A stretch of 58,691 nucleotides of DNA from Acidobacteriota bacterium (GTDB lineage: Bacteria; Acidobacteriota; Terriglobia; Acidiferrales; UBA7541): positions 1 through 58,691 of the forward strand of contig QHYM01000325.1 in NCBI GenBank assembly GCA_003223295.1. The letters are read 5' to 3'. Both the position numbers and the translations under genes were made by a program. Shown here in pieces: positions 44,843 to 53,934 of the stretch (position 1 is its first letter; the number at the start of each line of letters is the position of its first letter). The notes beneath the pieces were generated by a model that searched no databases, had not been told where the DNA came from, and was given only the letters and a program-made list of their open reading frames with translations.

Positions 44843-47812
44843 CTACGCGCCGTGGCATTTCTTGTATTTTTTGCCTGACCCGCACGGGCAAGGATCGTTC
44901 CTGCCGACCTTTGCTCCCGCGCGCACCGGTTTGGGCGCTTCCGCCTGCGCCGGTCCTGTTTGGTATTGTAGTTCGCGTTGTTGCCGTTGTTGGCGGCGTT
45001 CCATTTCGCGCGCGAATCCCGGCAAATTTGCGGGTGGCTCTTCGCTCGCTCGCGCGGCGGCGCTGGCAACGGCCGCGGCAGCGCTGGGTGGTTGGCGGGG
45101 CGGCTCCGGCCGCGGCTCGCGCGCCTGCGGCGGTTCGCCTTGCTGCAATTGAATATGGAAGAGATAGCGGATCGTCTCATTGTCGATGCGCGCCATCATG
45201 TCTTCGAAAAGGATGAACGCTTCCTTCTTGAACTCAACCAGCGGATCCTTCTGTCCATAACCGCGCAGGCCGATGCCCTCTTTCAAATGGTCGAGCGAGA
45301 GCAGGTGGTCTTTCCATTGCGAATCGACCACGTCGAGAATGATGCGGCGCTCGAGCCAGCGCATCAGGTCGGCGCCAAACTGTTTTTCCTTTTCCTCGTA
45401 GCGCTTGGTGACGGCCGTGACCGCAGCTTCAACGAGCGCGTCGTGGCCCAGAGAGCCGGGATCGGCGCCAGCCGCTTTCATGTCGACGCCAAACTGTGCG
45501 TTGGCTTCGGCGAGGAACTGCGCGACGTTCCACTGATCGGGATGCTGCTCGCGCGGGCAGTAGGTCTCGACCAGTTCGCGCGCAACGTCTTCCGCGATTC
45601 CCAGCACGTAATCGCGCTGATCTTTTCCTTCGAGCGCGGAGCGGCGAATCGCGTAGATCGTCTCGCGCTGCTTGTTCATCACATCGTCGTACTCGAGCAA
45701 ATGTTTACGGGCATCAAAGTTCTGCGCTTCGACGCCTTTTTGCGCTTCCTCGATACGTTTCGAAACCATTCTGGATTCGATGGGCACGCCTTCCGTCATG
45801 CCCAAGCGGAACATCAGTTGCTTCACGCGTTCGCCGCCAAAAATACGCGCCAAATCGTCTTCGAGCGAAATGAAGAAGCGCGACGAGCCGGGGTCACCCT
45901 GGCGGCCGGCGCGTCCGCGCAACTGATTGTCAATGCGGCGCGCCTCGTGACGTTCAGTGCCGAGAATATGCAATCCGCCGAGCGCGACTACTTCATCGTG
46001 TTCCGCTTTGCACTGCTCGGCAAATTGGTCGTACACGGGCTTCCACTGGTCGGAGGGAACCTGAAAAATCTTGCCTTCGTGCTGGAACAACACCATTTGC
46101 ACGCCGGGTTGCGCGCCATTGCCGTCAGCGGGATCGGCCCCAATCACAGCGGGCGCCGCCGCGTACGGCATGGCCAACTTGTTTTTCAGAAAATGGTCGC
46201 GGGTCATCTGCTCGGGATTGCCGCCGAGCAAAATATCCGTGCCGCGCCCGGCCATGTTCGTCGCAACTGTAACCGCCCCTTTGCGTCCGGCCTGGGCCAC
46301 GACGCGCGACTCGCGCTCGTGCTGCTTGGCGTTCAACACTTGGTGCGGAATTCCAGCCTTCTTCAGCAACTCCGAAACTTTTTCCGATTTTTCGATGGAG
46401 ATCGTGCCCACCAGCACGGGCTGGCCGCGTTCGTGATAGTGGCGGATGCCGTTCGCCAGCGAATTGTCTTCCTGCAAGATGCCGTTGACGACCGCTTCCT
46501 GCTTTTCCTTTTCGGTGCGGTAAATCACGTCGGAAGCTTCGATGCGGATGAGCGTGCGGTTCGTGGGGACGACGGTCACGTCGAGCTTGTAAATCTTGGA
46601 GAATTCGGCCGCCTCGGTCTCGGCCGTTCCGGTCATGCCGGAAAGTTTCTTGTACATACGGAAGTAGTTTTGGAAGGTGATGGTCGCGAGCGTCTGATTT
46701 TCGCGCTCGATTTTCACGTTTTCCTTGGCTTCCACAGCCTGGTTCAAACCGTCCGACCAGCGGCGGCCGGGCATCTGGCGGCCCGTGAATTCGTCGACGA
46801 TGATGACTTCGCCGTCTTTCACGACGTAATCCACATCTCTTTTGTAAAGCGTGTGCGCACGCAAGGCCTGATAGACGTGGTGAATCGTCTCCATGTGCGC
46901 GGGGTCGTACAAATTACCGAGGCCCAGCATGCGCTCGCATTTGCTCACGCCTTCTTCGGTGAGCGTGGCGGTACGGTGCTTTTCGTCGAGGGTGTAGTCA
47001 ATATCTTGAATCAGTTTGGGGATGATTTTGTCGATCTTGGCGTATTTGTCAGTGGATTCTTCCGACGGACCGGAAATGATCAGTGGGGTGCGCGCCTCGT
47101 CGATCAAAATGGAGTCGACTTCGTCAACGATGGCGAAGTGGTGCCCGCGCTGGACGCAGTGCGCCAGGTCGTACTTCATGTTGTCGCGCAGGTAGTCGAA
47201 GCCAAATTCGTTGTTGGTGCCGTAGGTAATGTCTGCGCCGTAAGCCGCGCGGCGCTGATCGTCATCCAAATCGTGCACGATCACGCCGACCGTCAATCCG
47301 AGTGATTTGTAAAGCGGGCTCATCCATTCCGCGTCGCGGCGCGCCAGGTAATCATTCACCGTGACGATATGCACGCCGCGCCCAGCAAGGGCGTTCAACA
47401 CCGCGGGCAGCGTGGCGACGAGCGTTTTGCCTTCGCCCGTCTTCATTTCCGCGATCTTTCCTTCGTGCAGAACGATGCCGCCGATGAGCTGCACATCAAA
47501 ATGCCGCATGTTCAGGAAGCGGCGCCCAGCCTCCCGCGTAAGGGCAAACGTGGGCACGATGACCGACTCCAGCACAGCTTGCAATGTTTCCTTGTACGAT
47601 TTGTCGTCGGGGTCCGCGTCTTTGAGCTGTTCCTGGACCTGCTTGCGCAGCTCCGCAAAACGCGTTTTGAGGGCTTCGTCGCTGAGGGATCGCACTTCCG
47701 GTTCGCGAGCATTGATGGCCGCGATGACCGGCTGCAGTTTCTTGATGTCGCGCTCGTGCTTGGTGCCGATAAACCGAGCAATCAAATTGTCGACAAACTT
47801 GGCTACGTCCAT
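44843..47812 (-). CDS. secA: Preprotein translocase ATPase SecA
   Basis: This is a 989-residue motor that pushes preproteins through SecYEG. The DEAD motor has [40 protein letters not shown] and the second half [13 protein letters not shown]. The C-terminus carries [19 protein letters not shown], the SEC-C zinc motif that binds SecB or ribosomes. ATG 47812 gives the standard [20 protein letters not shown] start; the 58 residues upstream in frame look non-coding. Confidence 0.97.
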   Translation of the reverse strand: MDVAKFVDNLIARFIGTKHERDIKKLQPVIAAINAREPEVRSLSDEALKTRFAELRKQVQEQLKDADPDDKSYKETLQAVLESVIVPTFALTREAGRRFLNMRHFDVQLIGGIVLHEGKIAEMKTGEGKTLVATLPAVLNALAGRGVHIVTVNDYLARRDAEWMSPLYKSLGLTVGVIVHDLDDDQRRAAYGADITYGTNNEFGFDYLRDNMKYDLAHCVQRGHHFAIVDEVDSILIDEARTPLIISGPSEESTDKYAKIDKIIPKLIQDIDYTLDEKHRTATLTEEGVSKCERMLGLGNLYDPAHMETIHHVYQALRAHTLYKRDVDYVVKDGEVIIVDEFTGRQMPGRRWSDGLNQAVEAKENVKIERENQTLATITFQNYFRMYKKLSGMTGTAETEAAEFSKIYKLDVTVVPTNRTLIRIEASDVIYRTEKEKQEAVVNGILQEDNSLANGIRHYHERGQPVLVGTISIEKSEKVSELLKKAGIPHQVLNAKQHERESRVVAQAGRKGAVTVATNMAGRGTDILLGGNPEQMTRDHFLKNKLAMPYAAAPAVIGADPADGNGAQPGVQMVLFQHEGKIFQVPSDQWKPVYDQFAEQCKAEHDEVVALGGLHILGTERHEARRIDNQLRGRAGRQGDPGSSRFFISLEDDLARIFGGERVKQLMFRLGMTEGVPIESRMVSKRIEEAQKGVEAQNFDARKHLLEYDDVMNKQRETIYAIRRSALEGKDQRDYVLGIAEDVARELVETYCPREQHPDQWNVAQFLAEANAQFGVDMKAAGADPGSLGHDALVEAAVTAVTKRYEEKEKQFGADLMRWLERRIILDVVDSQWKDHLLSLDHLKEGIGLRGYGQKDPLVEFKKEAFILFEDMMARIDNETIRYLFHIQLQQGEPPQAREPRPEPPRQPPSAAAAVASAAARASEEPPANLPGFAREMERRQQRQQRELQYQTGPAQAEAPKPVRAGAKVGRNDPCPCGSGKKYKKCHGA

Positions 47813-48144
47813 GAATGGCTTCGCAATTCTCTGACGGTCTTGGCGAACCCGACTCGACAGGCCGCTGCAACACCACAAGCGTAAACAACCTATTCTAACT
47901 GGTTGGGCGCAGAAGCGCCAAAGGGCAGTGGAGCAAAAGGAGTGGCGGCGGGTGTTTGCCCAGGAAACGCTTTCCCTTCTTTTCAAGAATTACAGATGTC
48001 GAGCAGTTGTACGCCCGCGCGGTGTTGTAAAGATAGCTGATTACCGTAACGAGTCCCTGGAAAGTATTCGCGTTGCCCTTGCCGCTCGTTCTGCCTAGGA
48101 TGGAACTTAAGACTAAAGTGCGGCAAGCCGAAGAGGGAATCGTC
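47813..48144. other. 332-base divergent intergenic region
   Basis: This region lies between secA (-) and the gene at 48145 (+), and must hold promoters for both. A weak TTGTAC at 48007 with AAAGAT at 48029 is the only candidate seen. No RNA gene or coding frame is supportable. Confidence 0.4.
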
Positions 48145-49347
48145 GTGACATGGTTGGGATGGAAGCGGCTCATCAGCTGCTGGCTGCTCGGGGTGAGCGC
48201 CATGCCGCTGACCGCGCAACGGCGCAGCGCGGTCGAGGAGCCAGGCCAGCTCAAGGTCATTCAAGTAAGAGAGCCCGATGGCCAAATCTTGACCTACAGT
48301 GATCTATCGCGACCGACCGAGGTATCGCTGGTGGGAACGAGTCTTGCGCGCGAGGCCCGCATCAAGCTGAAGATCCAAAGCGCCTCAGGTTCGTCCTCGC
48401 TGCTGCCCTTTATCCGGAAGCGTCGACCAGGGTTTTTGGAGATTGACATCAACCGCGGAAATATCGCCGGCCTACAACCCGCGCAGCGATTCGGCAAGGA
48501 TTTTCTGACCTACGTCCTTTGGGCGGTGTCGGGGGATGGGAAAGCGTCGAACCTCGGCGAAATCAGTTCGACGGGCCAAAGACCCATCAGCATCAACGCA
48601 AGGACGCCCTACCAGGCTTTCTGGCTCATGGTGACTGCGGAACCAGACTTCGCCGTGGTCGATCCGAGCCCGCAGGTGGTGCTCTATAGCATAGACGAGG
48701 GGGCGCGCAAGGAGGGGACCGAGAAAAAAGTCCGGCACAAAAAAGCAAACCTGTCCTTCTCCACCCACTACACCGATTATGATTCGGTTCCAACTGCCGT
48801 GGAGGCTTCGCCAAGCGAACTGCTGCAGGCAAGAAAGGCCGTGGAACTGGCGTCCCGGTCAGGCATCCTGGGACTTGAGCGTTCCTCGGGAGCCCCGGAG
48901 GTCGAAGAAGAGAAACATACTCGCGAAACCCTTACGCGCGCGAAAGGTTTCCTGGTCCAGGCGGAGAGCGCCTACAAGAAGCATTCCAAAAGCAACAATG
49001 TTGTGCAGCCTGCGCGCACGGCGGCGCAGATTGCCGAAAACGCGCGCGCCCTTGCCCTTGGCGTCGTAGGGGGCAACTTGATTCGCCAACTGGAGGACGA
49101 GCTGGCAAGGGTTCGCGCTGAACTTGAAGAGACCCGAGCGGAACTGTCCAAGGCAAATGCGAAGTCGTCAGAGGATCCCAAGACCTCGGGTACGCAAGCC
49201 TCGGAACCGCAGGCCGAAAGTTGGTCTTTGGCTCAGACCAGTCCGGCGAGCCGGCTGGCAAGAATTGTCTCGCGCCCGAGCGTCTGGTTTGGCCTAATCG
49301 GTTGGGGCCTGGCAGTCTTACTTCTACTTCGCCGGCGATCCGCTTGA
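48145..49347 (+). CDS. Exported, membrane-anchored protein of unknown function
   Basis: This is a 400-residue protein. It starts at GTG 48145 after AGAGGG, giving a signal peptide (TWLGWKRLISCWLLGVSAMP, then TAQ). Residues about 30-190 form a beta-rich domain without a recognised motif. Residues about 215-345 are helical and charged (ELARVRAELEETRAELSKAN), probably coiled coil. A single C-terminal transmembrane helix (VWFGLIGWGLAVLLLL) ends in RRRSA. The topology puts most of it in the periplasm. It precedes the membrane GGDEF gene by 109 bases on the same strand. Confidence 0.75.
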   Translation: MTWLGWKRLISCWLLGVSAMPLTAQRRSAVEEPGQLKVIQVREPDGQILTYSDLSRPTEVSLVGTSLAREARIKLKIQSASGSSSLLPFIRKRRPGFLEIDINRGNIAGLQPAQRFGKDFLTYVLWAVSGDGKASNLGEISSTGQRPISINARTPYQAFWLMVTAEPDFAVVDPSPQVVLYSIDEGARKEGTEKKVRHKKANLSFSTHYTDYDSVPTAVEASPSELLQARKAVELASRSGILGLERSSGAPEVEEEKHTRETLTRAKGFLVQAESAYKKHSKSNNVVQPARTAAQIAENARALALGVVGGNLIRQLEDELARVRAELEETRAELSKANAKSSEDPKTSGTQASEPQAESWSLAQTSPASRLARIVSRPSVWFGLIGWGLAVLLLLRRRSA

Positions 49348-49456
49348 GCCGGTTCCTCCGCGCCGCGACCAGGATATCGCTGGCATTATCAGGAACTATA
49401 AACCTCATGACTTGGTGTCTCGGCCCTGACGAGAAAACTGCTATTGTGAGAAAAAG

Positions 49457-50692
49457 ATGCCGCGCCACGTCGCCACAGTTCGGTGGCTAGCCCGCTTGAT
49501 TACGCCGGGCGCCTGGCTGCTGCTTGCGACCTGGGGGCTGACGCAGGTAGAGCCAGCCCGCCTGACGGTTGCTCCCTACGCTCGTTTCTTCTGCTTTGCG
49601 GCCCTGGCGGCAGCCGGGCTGCTCAGTTGGTATTACAGCCAAGGTCGCGTGTTGTTTTCTGCCCTGGTACTCGGCCTGGCCATTTGGGGCTTAGGGACGC
49701 TACCAGCCTCCGCGGACGTTTCGAAATTGGCGACAGCTTTTCTTCTCCCTCTAAACATCGCTCTCTTTGCGTCTCTCAGCGAGCGCGGCACAGTGACGCC
49801 CAGCGGCCTCTTAAAGATAGCTTTGATCGCGGTCGAGAGTGCCGGCGTGGTTATGCTGGGGGAGGTACGAGGGGGCCCACTGGAGGCTTTCCTGCGCTGG
49901 GGCCAGGACGCTACCGGCCCGAGCTGGATTCCACTTGGCCAACAGCTTTCGTTCGCAGCCGCATCGCTCACGCTGCTGGGTCTGGCGATGTTCCGGCGCA
50001 CGAGAGTTGAGGCGGGACTGCTCTTGGCTCTGGTAGCCGCATTGGCGGGGTTGAGGGGGACAGGAAAGAATGAGGAGACATTGTTTTACTTCGGCGCTGC
50101 GGGCCTGATCCTGTTCTACGAGGCGCTTGAGCACGGCTATGAGGTGGCCCACCGCGATGAACTGACAGGACTGCCCGGGCGGCGAACTCTCAAAGAGCTC
50201 ATGTCGCACCTTGGCGGCCGCTATGCCGTCGCCATGTGCGACGTGGACCGCTTCAAAGCTTTCAACGACACCTATGGGCACGATGCGGGCGACCAGGTGC
50301 TCAAGTTCGTCGCCTCGATGCTTTCCCGGGTGCGAGGCGGAGCACGCGCCTTCCGCTACGGTGGGGAAGAGTTCACCATCGTGTTTCCCGGGTGCTCCGC
50401 GATGGAAGCGCGGCCCTTTGTGGAGTCGCTGCGTGAGGCGATTGCTGCGAGCGGCTTTCGTCTGCGAGGACCCAGGGATCCTGACAAAAAACCTGAGCAC
50501 AAGCCGGAGCCGGGGCCGGACAAGTCCGTAACCATCACCATGAGCACCGGCGTTGCTGAGAGCGCCAAGAAGCTTTCCACACCCGAGCTGGTACTCGAAG
50601 CCGCACCGAGAGCACCCCTGCTTGAAAGTCTGCAGGAGCACTTAGAATGTAATGACGGATTTGGGGTGGTCTGGTGTTCCGTGGGGTTCTAA
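49457..50692 (+). CDS. Membrane diguanylate cyclase (GGDEF domain)
   Basis: This is a 411-residue protein. Seven or eight transmembrane helices fill residues about 10-230. The GGDEF domain starts at RDELTGLPGRRTLKEL, contains CDVDRFKAFNDTYGHDAGDQ and the active site YGGEEF, so it should make c-di-GMP. The inhibitory RxxD site is absent (RGGA in its place). A Lys/Pro-rich insert (DPDKKPEHKPEPGPDK) interrupts the domain before ITMSTGVA. The usual ADxALYxAKxxGRN end is replaced by AAPRAPLLESLQEHLE and an odd tail. Two PilZ proteins, possible c-di-GMP receptors, lie next door. Confidence 0.85.
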   Translation: MPRHVATVRWLARLITPGAWLLLATWGLTQVEPARLTVAPYARFFCFAALAAAGLLSWYYSQGRVLFSALVLGLAIWGLGTLPASADVSKLATAFLLPLNIALFASLSERGTVTPSGLLKIALIAVESAGVVMLGEVRGGPLEAFLRWGQDATGPSWIPLGQQLSFAAASLTLLGLAMFRRTRVEAGLLLALVAALAGLRGTGKNEETLFYFGAAGLILFYEALEHGYEVAHRDELTGLPGRRTLKELMSHLGGRYAVAMCDVDRFKAFNDTYGHDAGDQVLKFVASMLSRVRGGARAFRYGGEEFTIVFPGCSAMEARPFVESLREAIAASGFRLRGPRDPDKKPEHKPEPGPDKSVTITMSTGVAESAKKLSTPELVLEAAPRAPLLESLQEHLECNDGFGVVWCSVGF

Positions 50693-50927
50693 GCGTCTCG
50701 CGAGAAATTGTGGAAGACTCTAAAGAAGTCGTCGTCCCGATCCACAGCAGTAAATTCGTCCACGGCTTGGGCTCGGGCGGAGAAACGATCTTTGCGTGCC
50801 GGTCACGCCACACTTCATACAGGGCGTTCACTCCTTCTATGCTATTGAGATTGAGCCAGATCACGACCGGTCCGCCATTCTTGTACCCCTCTCGAAAACG
50901 ACGACTGGTGAGAAAACTTCCGTGCAC
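50689..50927 (-). pseudogene. Truncated, frameshifted VOC (glyoxalase-fold) gene
   Basis: On the - strand the frame reads GGPVVIWLNLNSIEGVNALY, then EVWRDRHAKIVSPPEPKPW, a typical VOC C-terminal half. It then leaves the frame; a shift of two gives VDEFTAVDRDDDFFRVFHNF, then SRDA and a stop at 50689, the expected end. The N-terminal half is missing. It overlaps the end of the GGDEF gene by 4 bases. Confidence 0.75.
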
Positions 50928-50966
50928 CGGAGCGTGTTAGGGAAGGTTGGATCTTCGCGGTTCGAC

Positions 50967-53723
50967 TTACTTGGCGGCGACTACGTCCGCACGCGCCGCG
51001 GGCACTTCACTGTCGAGGGTATCGTGCGAAAGATTGCCGGCCAGCAGGCGGCGGTATTTGCTGCGTTCTTCGAGGTTCATATCCACGATTTCGAAAGCCA
51101 TGTCCTGCGCGCGATAGTCGCGCATCATGGCCGTAGCGAGCATGTGGCGCATACCGATTTGCAGGCGGAGTTGGACCGGAGTGCCAGGGGCCAGGTGACG
51201 GCTTATGGTCGCGAGGCCACCGCTTAGGCTGGCCGTCTTGATTTCCAGCCAGCAGCTCTCCTTGAGGTTCATGCTGATGGCCCGGACCGGCTTTTGTAAC
51301 CGAACGCGCTGGTGTCGCCTCTGGCGCACGAATCGCGAGCGGACGGGAACATCCAGCGGGGCCAGCATCAAGTCTTCTCGGCTGATACCGCTCTTGGGCC
51401 AGAAGTCGCGCACCCATTCCGGGTCCAGCTTTTCGAGGGCTTGCATGGCGGCGATGCGCAGCTCGTGGGGATAGCTCCAACTGAACATTTTCTTGGTTTC
51501 GACAATGCGCTTCAGGGTCGTCAACGTTTCCGGCGCATTGATTCGGCCCAGGGCTTCGATGGCCTTCACGCGCAGAAATTCCGCGGCGCCATTCGGCAAG
51601 TCGCCGTCGGCGATGGTCAGCAGTCTGCCGAGGGCTTCACGGTCGCCGGTCACTCCGATTTCGTCGATGACCAAGGGCATGACGAGCGGGTCCACGTGAT
51701 CGAGCAATTCCATCAGGATGTGGCACCTTCGTACCGCGCCGCTTGCGGAAACCTGCCGGGCCACACGATCTTGCGATGCGGCGGGAAAGTCTTTCATCCG
51801 GCTGGGGAGAAAGACCATTAAGGATTGCGGATCGAGCCTACTCAGCAGGCCGACCATTTCCGCAGCCTCTCGGACCGGCCCGCCGCGTACGGTGCTCCGC
51901 AAGAATTGCACGGCTTCCTCGCCGAGATCAGCGGCGAGATTCGCCACGTGCTCGGATTCGTCGCGCAGACTGCAGCGGTTGAAGCGTATCGCCAGCTGCT
52001 CCATGGTTGTCTGCGGCAGCATTTTCAGCACTCTGGTCAGCCCGGCGGCCACCTGGCGGGCGCGCAACGCTTCGTCCACAAATTCCGGTATGCGCTCCTC
52101 AATTCCCATCTTGGTGCGCAGGCTGTTGGCGATGCCGGGCCGTTGCGCCTCGACACCGGTGAGCAGGTCAAGCGCCTGCTCCATCGCCGGGAAATGCCGA
52201 CTCGTCGCCGCTTGCTGGCTTAACCGGACGAAGGCTGCACTCACAAGTCCTTGAATTTCCCCGTCCTGCTCGATGCTCAGCCGCAGTCCAACGTGCCGTA
52301 GCGCCACGTTGAGCAGCTTAGGATCGGCCTTCACATAGAGCTCGGATAGCTCGGCAAGTCCCACCGCTGTTTTCTTGCGCGCCTCGGGATCTTCGCTGCC
52401 GACACAAGCGGCGTAATTCTTCAGGATGCTGGTGGCGTCTGCGACATTTCCTTTTCGAACCAACTCCCTCACATACGACCGCACGTTGTGCGGTGGAATG
52501 CACCAGGCTTCGCTGGAAAGCAAGATTTGATGCTTTCCGCGCTCCGGAACGGCTGCCCAGAACTGGCGATCCAGGATTTCGCGGTGCGACTCGAAGAGCA
52601 TTCCCCCCTCGGCCATTTGGTCTTCATGCGCGCCGAGGATGTTGCGCAGGTTCGAGATTTCCTGGTGCATGTGGTCCAGCATCTGCCGAACGGCATTGAC
52701 TTTCACTTCTCCGCGTTCGAAGCGCTCCAGCGCAAAGCGAATCGCCAGGTGCTCGGCGAGCTGCACCAGGACGGATTCATCCGGCTTCGCGTTGGGAGAT
52801 CGCGCCGCCAGCGTGGTGAGCGCCTGCCGCAGCAGGTCTTGGGCGCTGCCCGACATTTGCGCCACCTGCTCTTGAAGGCCTCCTGGGCCCGCGCCCAGTC
52901 CACCTTCGCCTGCTCCCATCCGTCCGAAATTTGTAAGCGCTCCGAGTATTTTCAGGGTTTCGTCTTCGGATGGCCCCGTGGCGTGCCCATGACCATGGAA
53001 TTGCCCGCCCCCTCCGCCTTTCAAGCCCAGAAAAACTCCGTCCGTCTCGCCCCCGACGCCGCATCCCGTCGTAGCCATGCCGCCACCCGCCCCACTCGGG
53101 TCGGCTGTTCCCGAGGCACTTGCTCCCGTTCCGGCCCCACCTGAACCTCTCGACCCTTGCGCTGCGGCGATCAATTCCAGGAGCTTTTTCGGATCATTGA
53201 GCCATTCCTTCACGTGCTCTTGATCGCTTCCCAGAGAGGCGGTGGCCAGTTGTGCCGCTATGGTGGATTGTTTCAGGCGGGAGTCTGTGGCTACGAAGCA
53301 AATCTCATTGGTGCGGATTCCCTGAGCTCCCGCCAGAGAAACTTTCAATTGTTGGGCGAGCTCCGACGGCTTGGCTTTTCCGGTGGGAAACGCCAGAGCG
53401 AATCGCGCGAGTTCTTCCTGGGTCACCGTGGTGAAGAACTGAACGCTAGCCAGCCCTGCCGCAGACAGCAACTGCGCGAATTGCTTTTCAGCGGGGGCGC
53501 CTTCCAGGGGCACGCCGTCCAGCAAGAGTTGGGAACCCGTGGCTCCCAAGAGGAGGCCGCCATCCGACCCCGGAGGGATAGCAGTATGCAGCTCGTCAAA
53601 AGCAATCCGAAGCTGTTCGACGGTACGGGCATGTCCGTAGCCGTACAGGCGGGCGTACTTCAGCAGGATGTTGAGGCTTCTTACGAAGGCGCGTCCGGCC
53701 GCTGTTTTTGGATCTGATTTCAT
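50967..53723 (-). CDS. Large HEAT-like/PilZ protein (paralogue 1)
   Basis: This is a 918-residue protein without signal peptide or transmembrane helix. Residues 1-185 form a conserved N-terminal domain (FVRSLNILLKYARLYGYGH; LLLGATGSQLLLDGVPLEGA). A Gly-rich linker follows (about 190-260). Residues about 290-790 are helical, with HEAT-like units at the end (VKAIEALGRINAPETLTTLK). Residues about 800-905 are a PilZ domain: RRHQRVRL for the RxxxR arm and TASLSGGLA where D/NxSxxG is expected; the first polar residue is Ala, so c-di-GMP binding may be weakened. Its tandem paralogue lies 211 bases upstream. Confidence 0.82.
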   Translation of the reverse strand: MKSDPKTAAGRAFVRSLNILLKYARLYGYGHARTVEQLRIAFDELHTAIPPGSDGGLLLGATGSQLLLDGVPLEGAPAEKQFAQLLSAAGLASVQFFTTVTQEELARFALAFPTGKAKPSELAQQLKVSLAGAQGIRTNEICFVATDSRLKQSTIAAQLATASLGSDQEHVKEWLNDPKKLLELIAAAQGSRGSGGAGTGASASGTADPSGAGGGMATTGCGVGGETDGVFLGLKGGGGGQFHGHGHATGPSEDETLKILGALTNFGRMGAGEGGLGAGPGGLQEQVAQMSGSAQDLLRQALTTLAARSPNAKPDESVLVQLAEHLAIRFALERFERGEVKVNAVRQMLDHMHQEISNLRNILGAHEDQMAEGGMLFESHREILDRQFWAAVPERGKHQILLSSEAWCIPPHNVRSYVRELVRKGNVADATSILKNYAACVGSEDPEARKKTAVGLAELSELYVKADPKLLNVALRHVGLRLSIEQDGEIQGLVSAAFVRLSQQAATSRHFPAMEQALDLLTGVEAQRPGIANSLRTKMGIEERIPEFVDEALRARQVAAGLTRVLKMLPQTTMEQLAIRFNRCSLRDESEHVANLAADLGEEAVQFLRSTVRGGPVREAAEMVGLLSRLDPQSLMVFLPSRMKDFPAASQDRVARQVSASGAVRRCHILMELLDHVDPLVMPLVIDEIGVTGDREALGRLLTIADGDLPNGAAEFLRVKAIEALGRINAPETLTTLKRIVETKKMFSWSYPHELRIAAMQALEKLDPEWVRDFWPKSGISREDLMLAPLDVPVRSRFVRQRRHQRVRLQKPVRAISMNLKESCWLEIKTASLSGGLATISRHLAPGTPVQLRLQIGMRHMLATAMMRDYRAQDMAFEIVDMNLEERSKYRRLLAGNLSHDTLDSEVPAARADVVAAK

Positions 53724-53934
53724 CCTTCGCCGCGGTTCTTCTGAAATAGGACTCCCTCTCTAGTACCGTAGGTGCAGCACCCGTTCGTCGCAATGGTACA
53801 GCGGTGCCTTGTGCCTCAGGGGTCACGAAGCCCTTCGGACGGGCAGTTGTACTGACCGAACGAACGGGTTCACTTTGGAGTGGGACAGGTGGGAAGGGAA
53901 GGTCCCTGTCGGAAAGTTTATCTGCGCCGGGCGA

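Noticed and set aside
44978-47305. 775-codon + strand frame
   Set aside because: It lies antisense within secA and has no recognisable motif.
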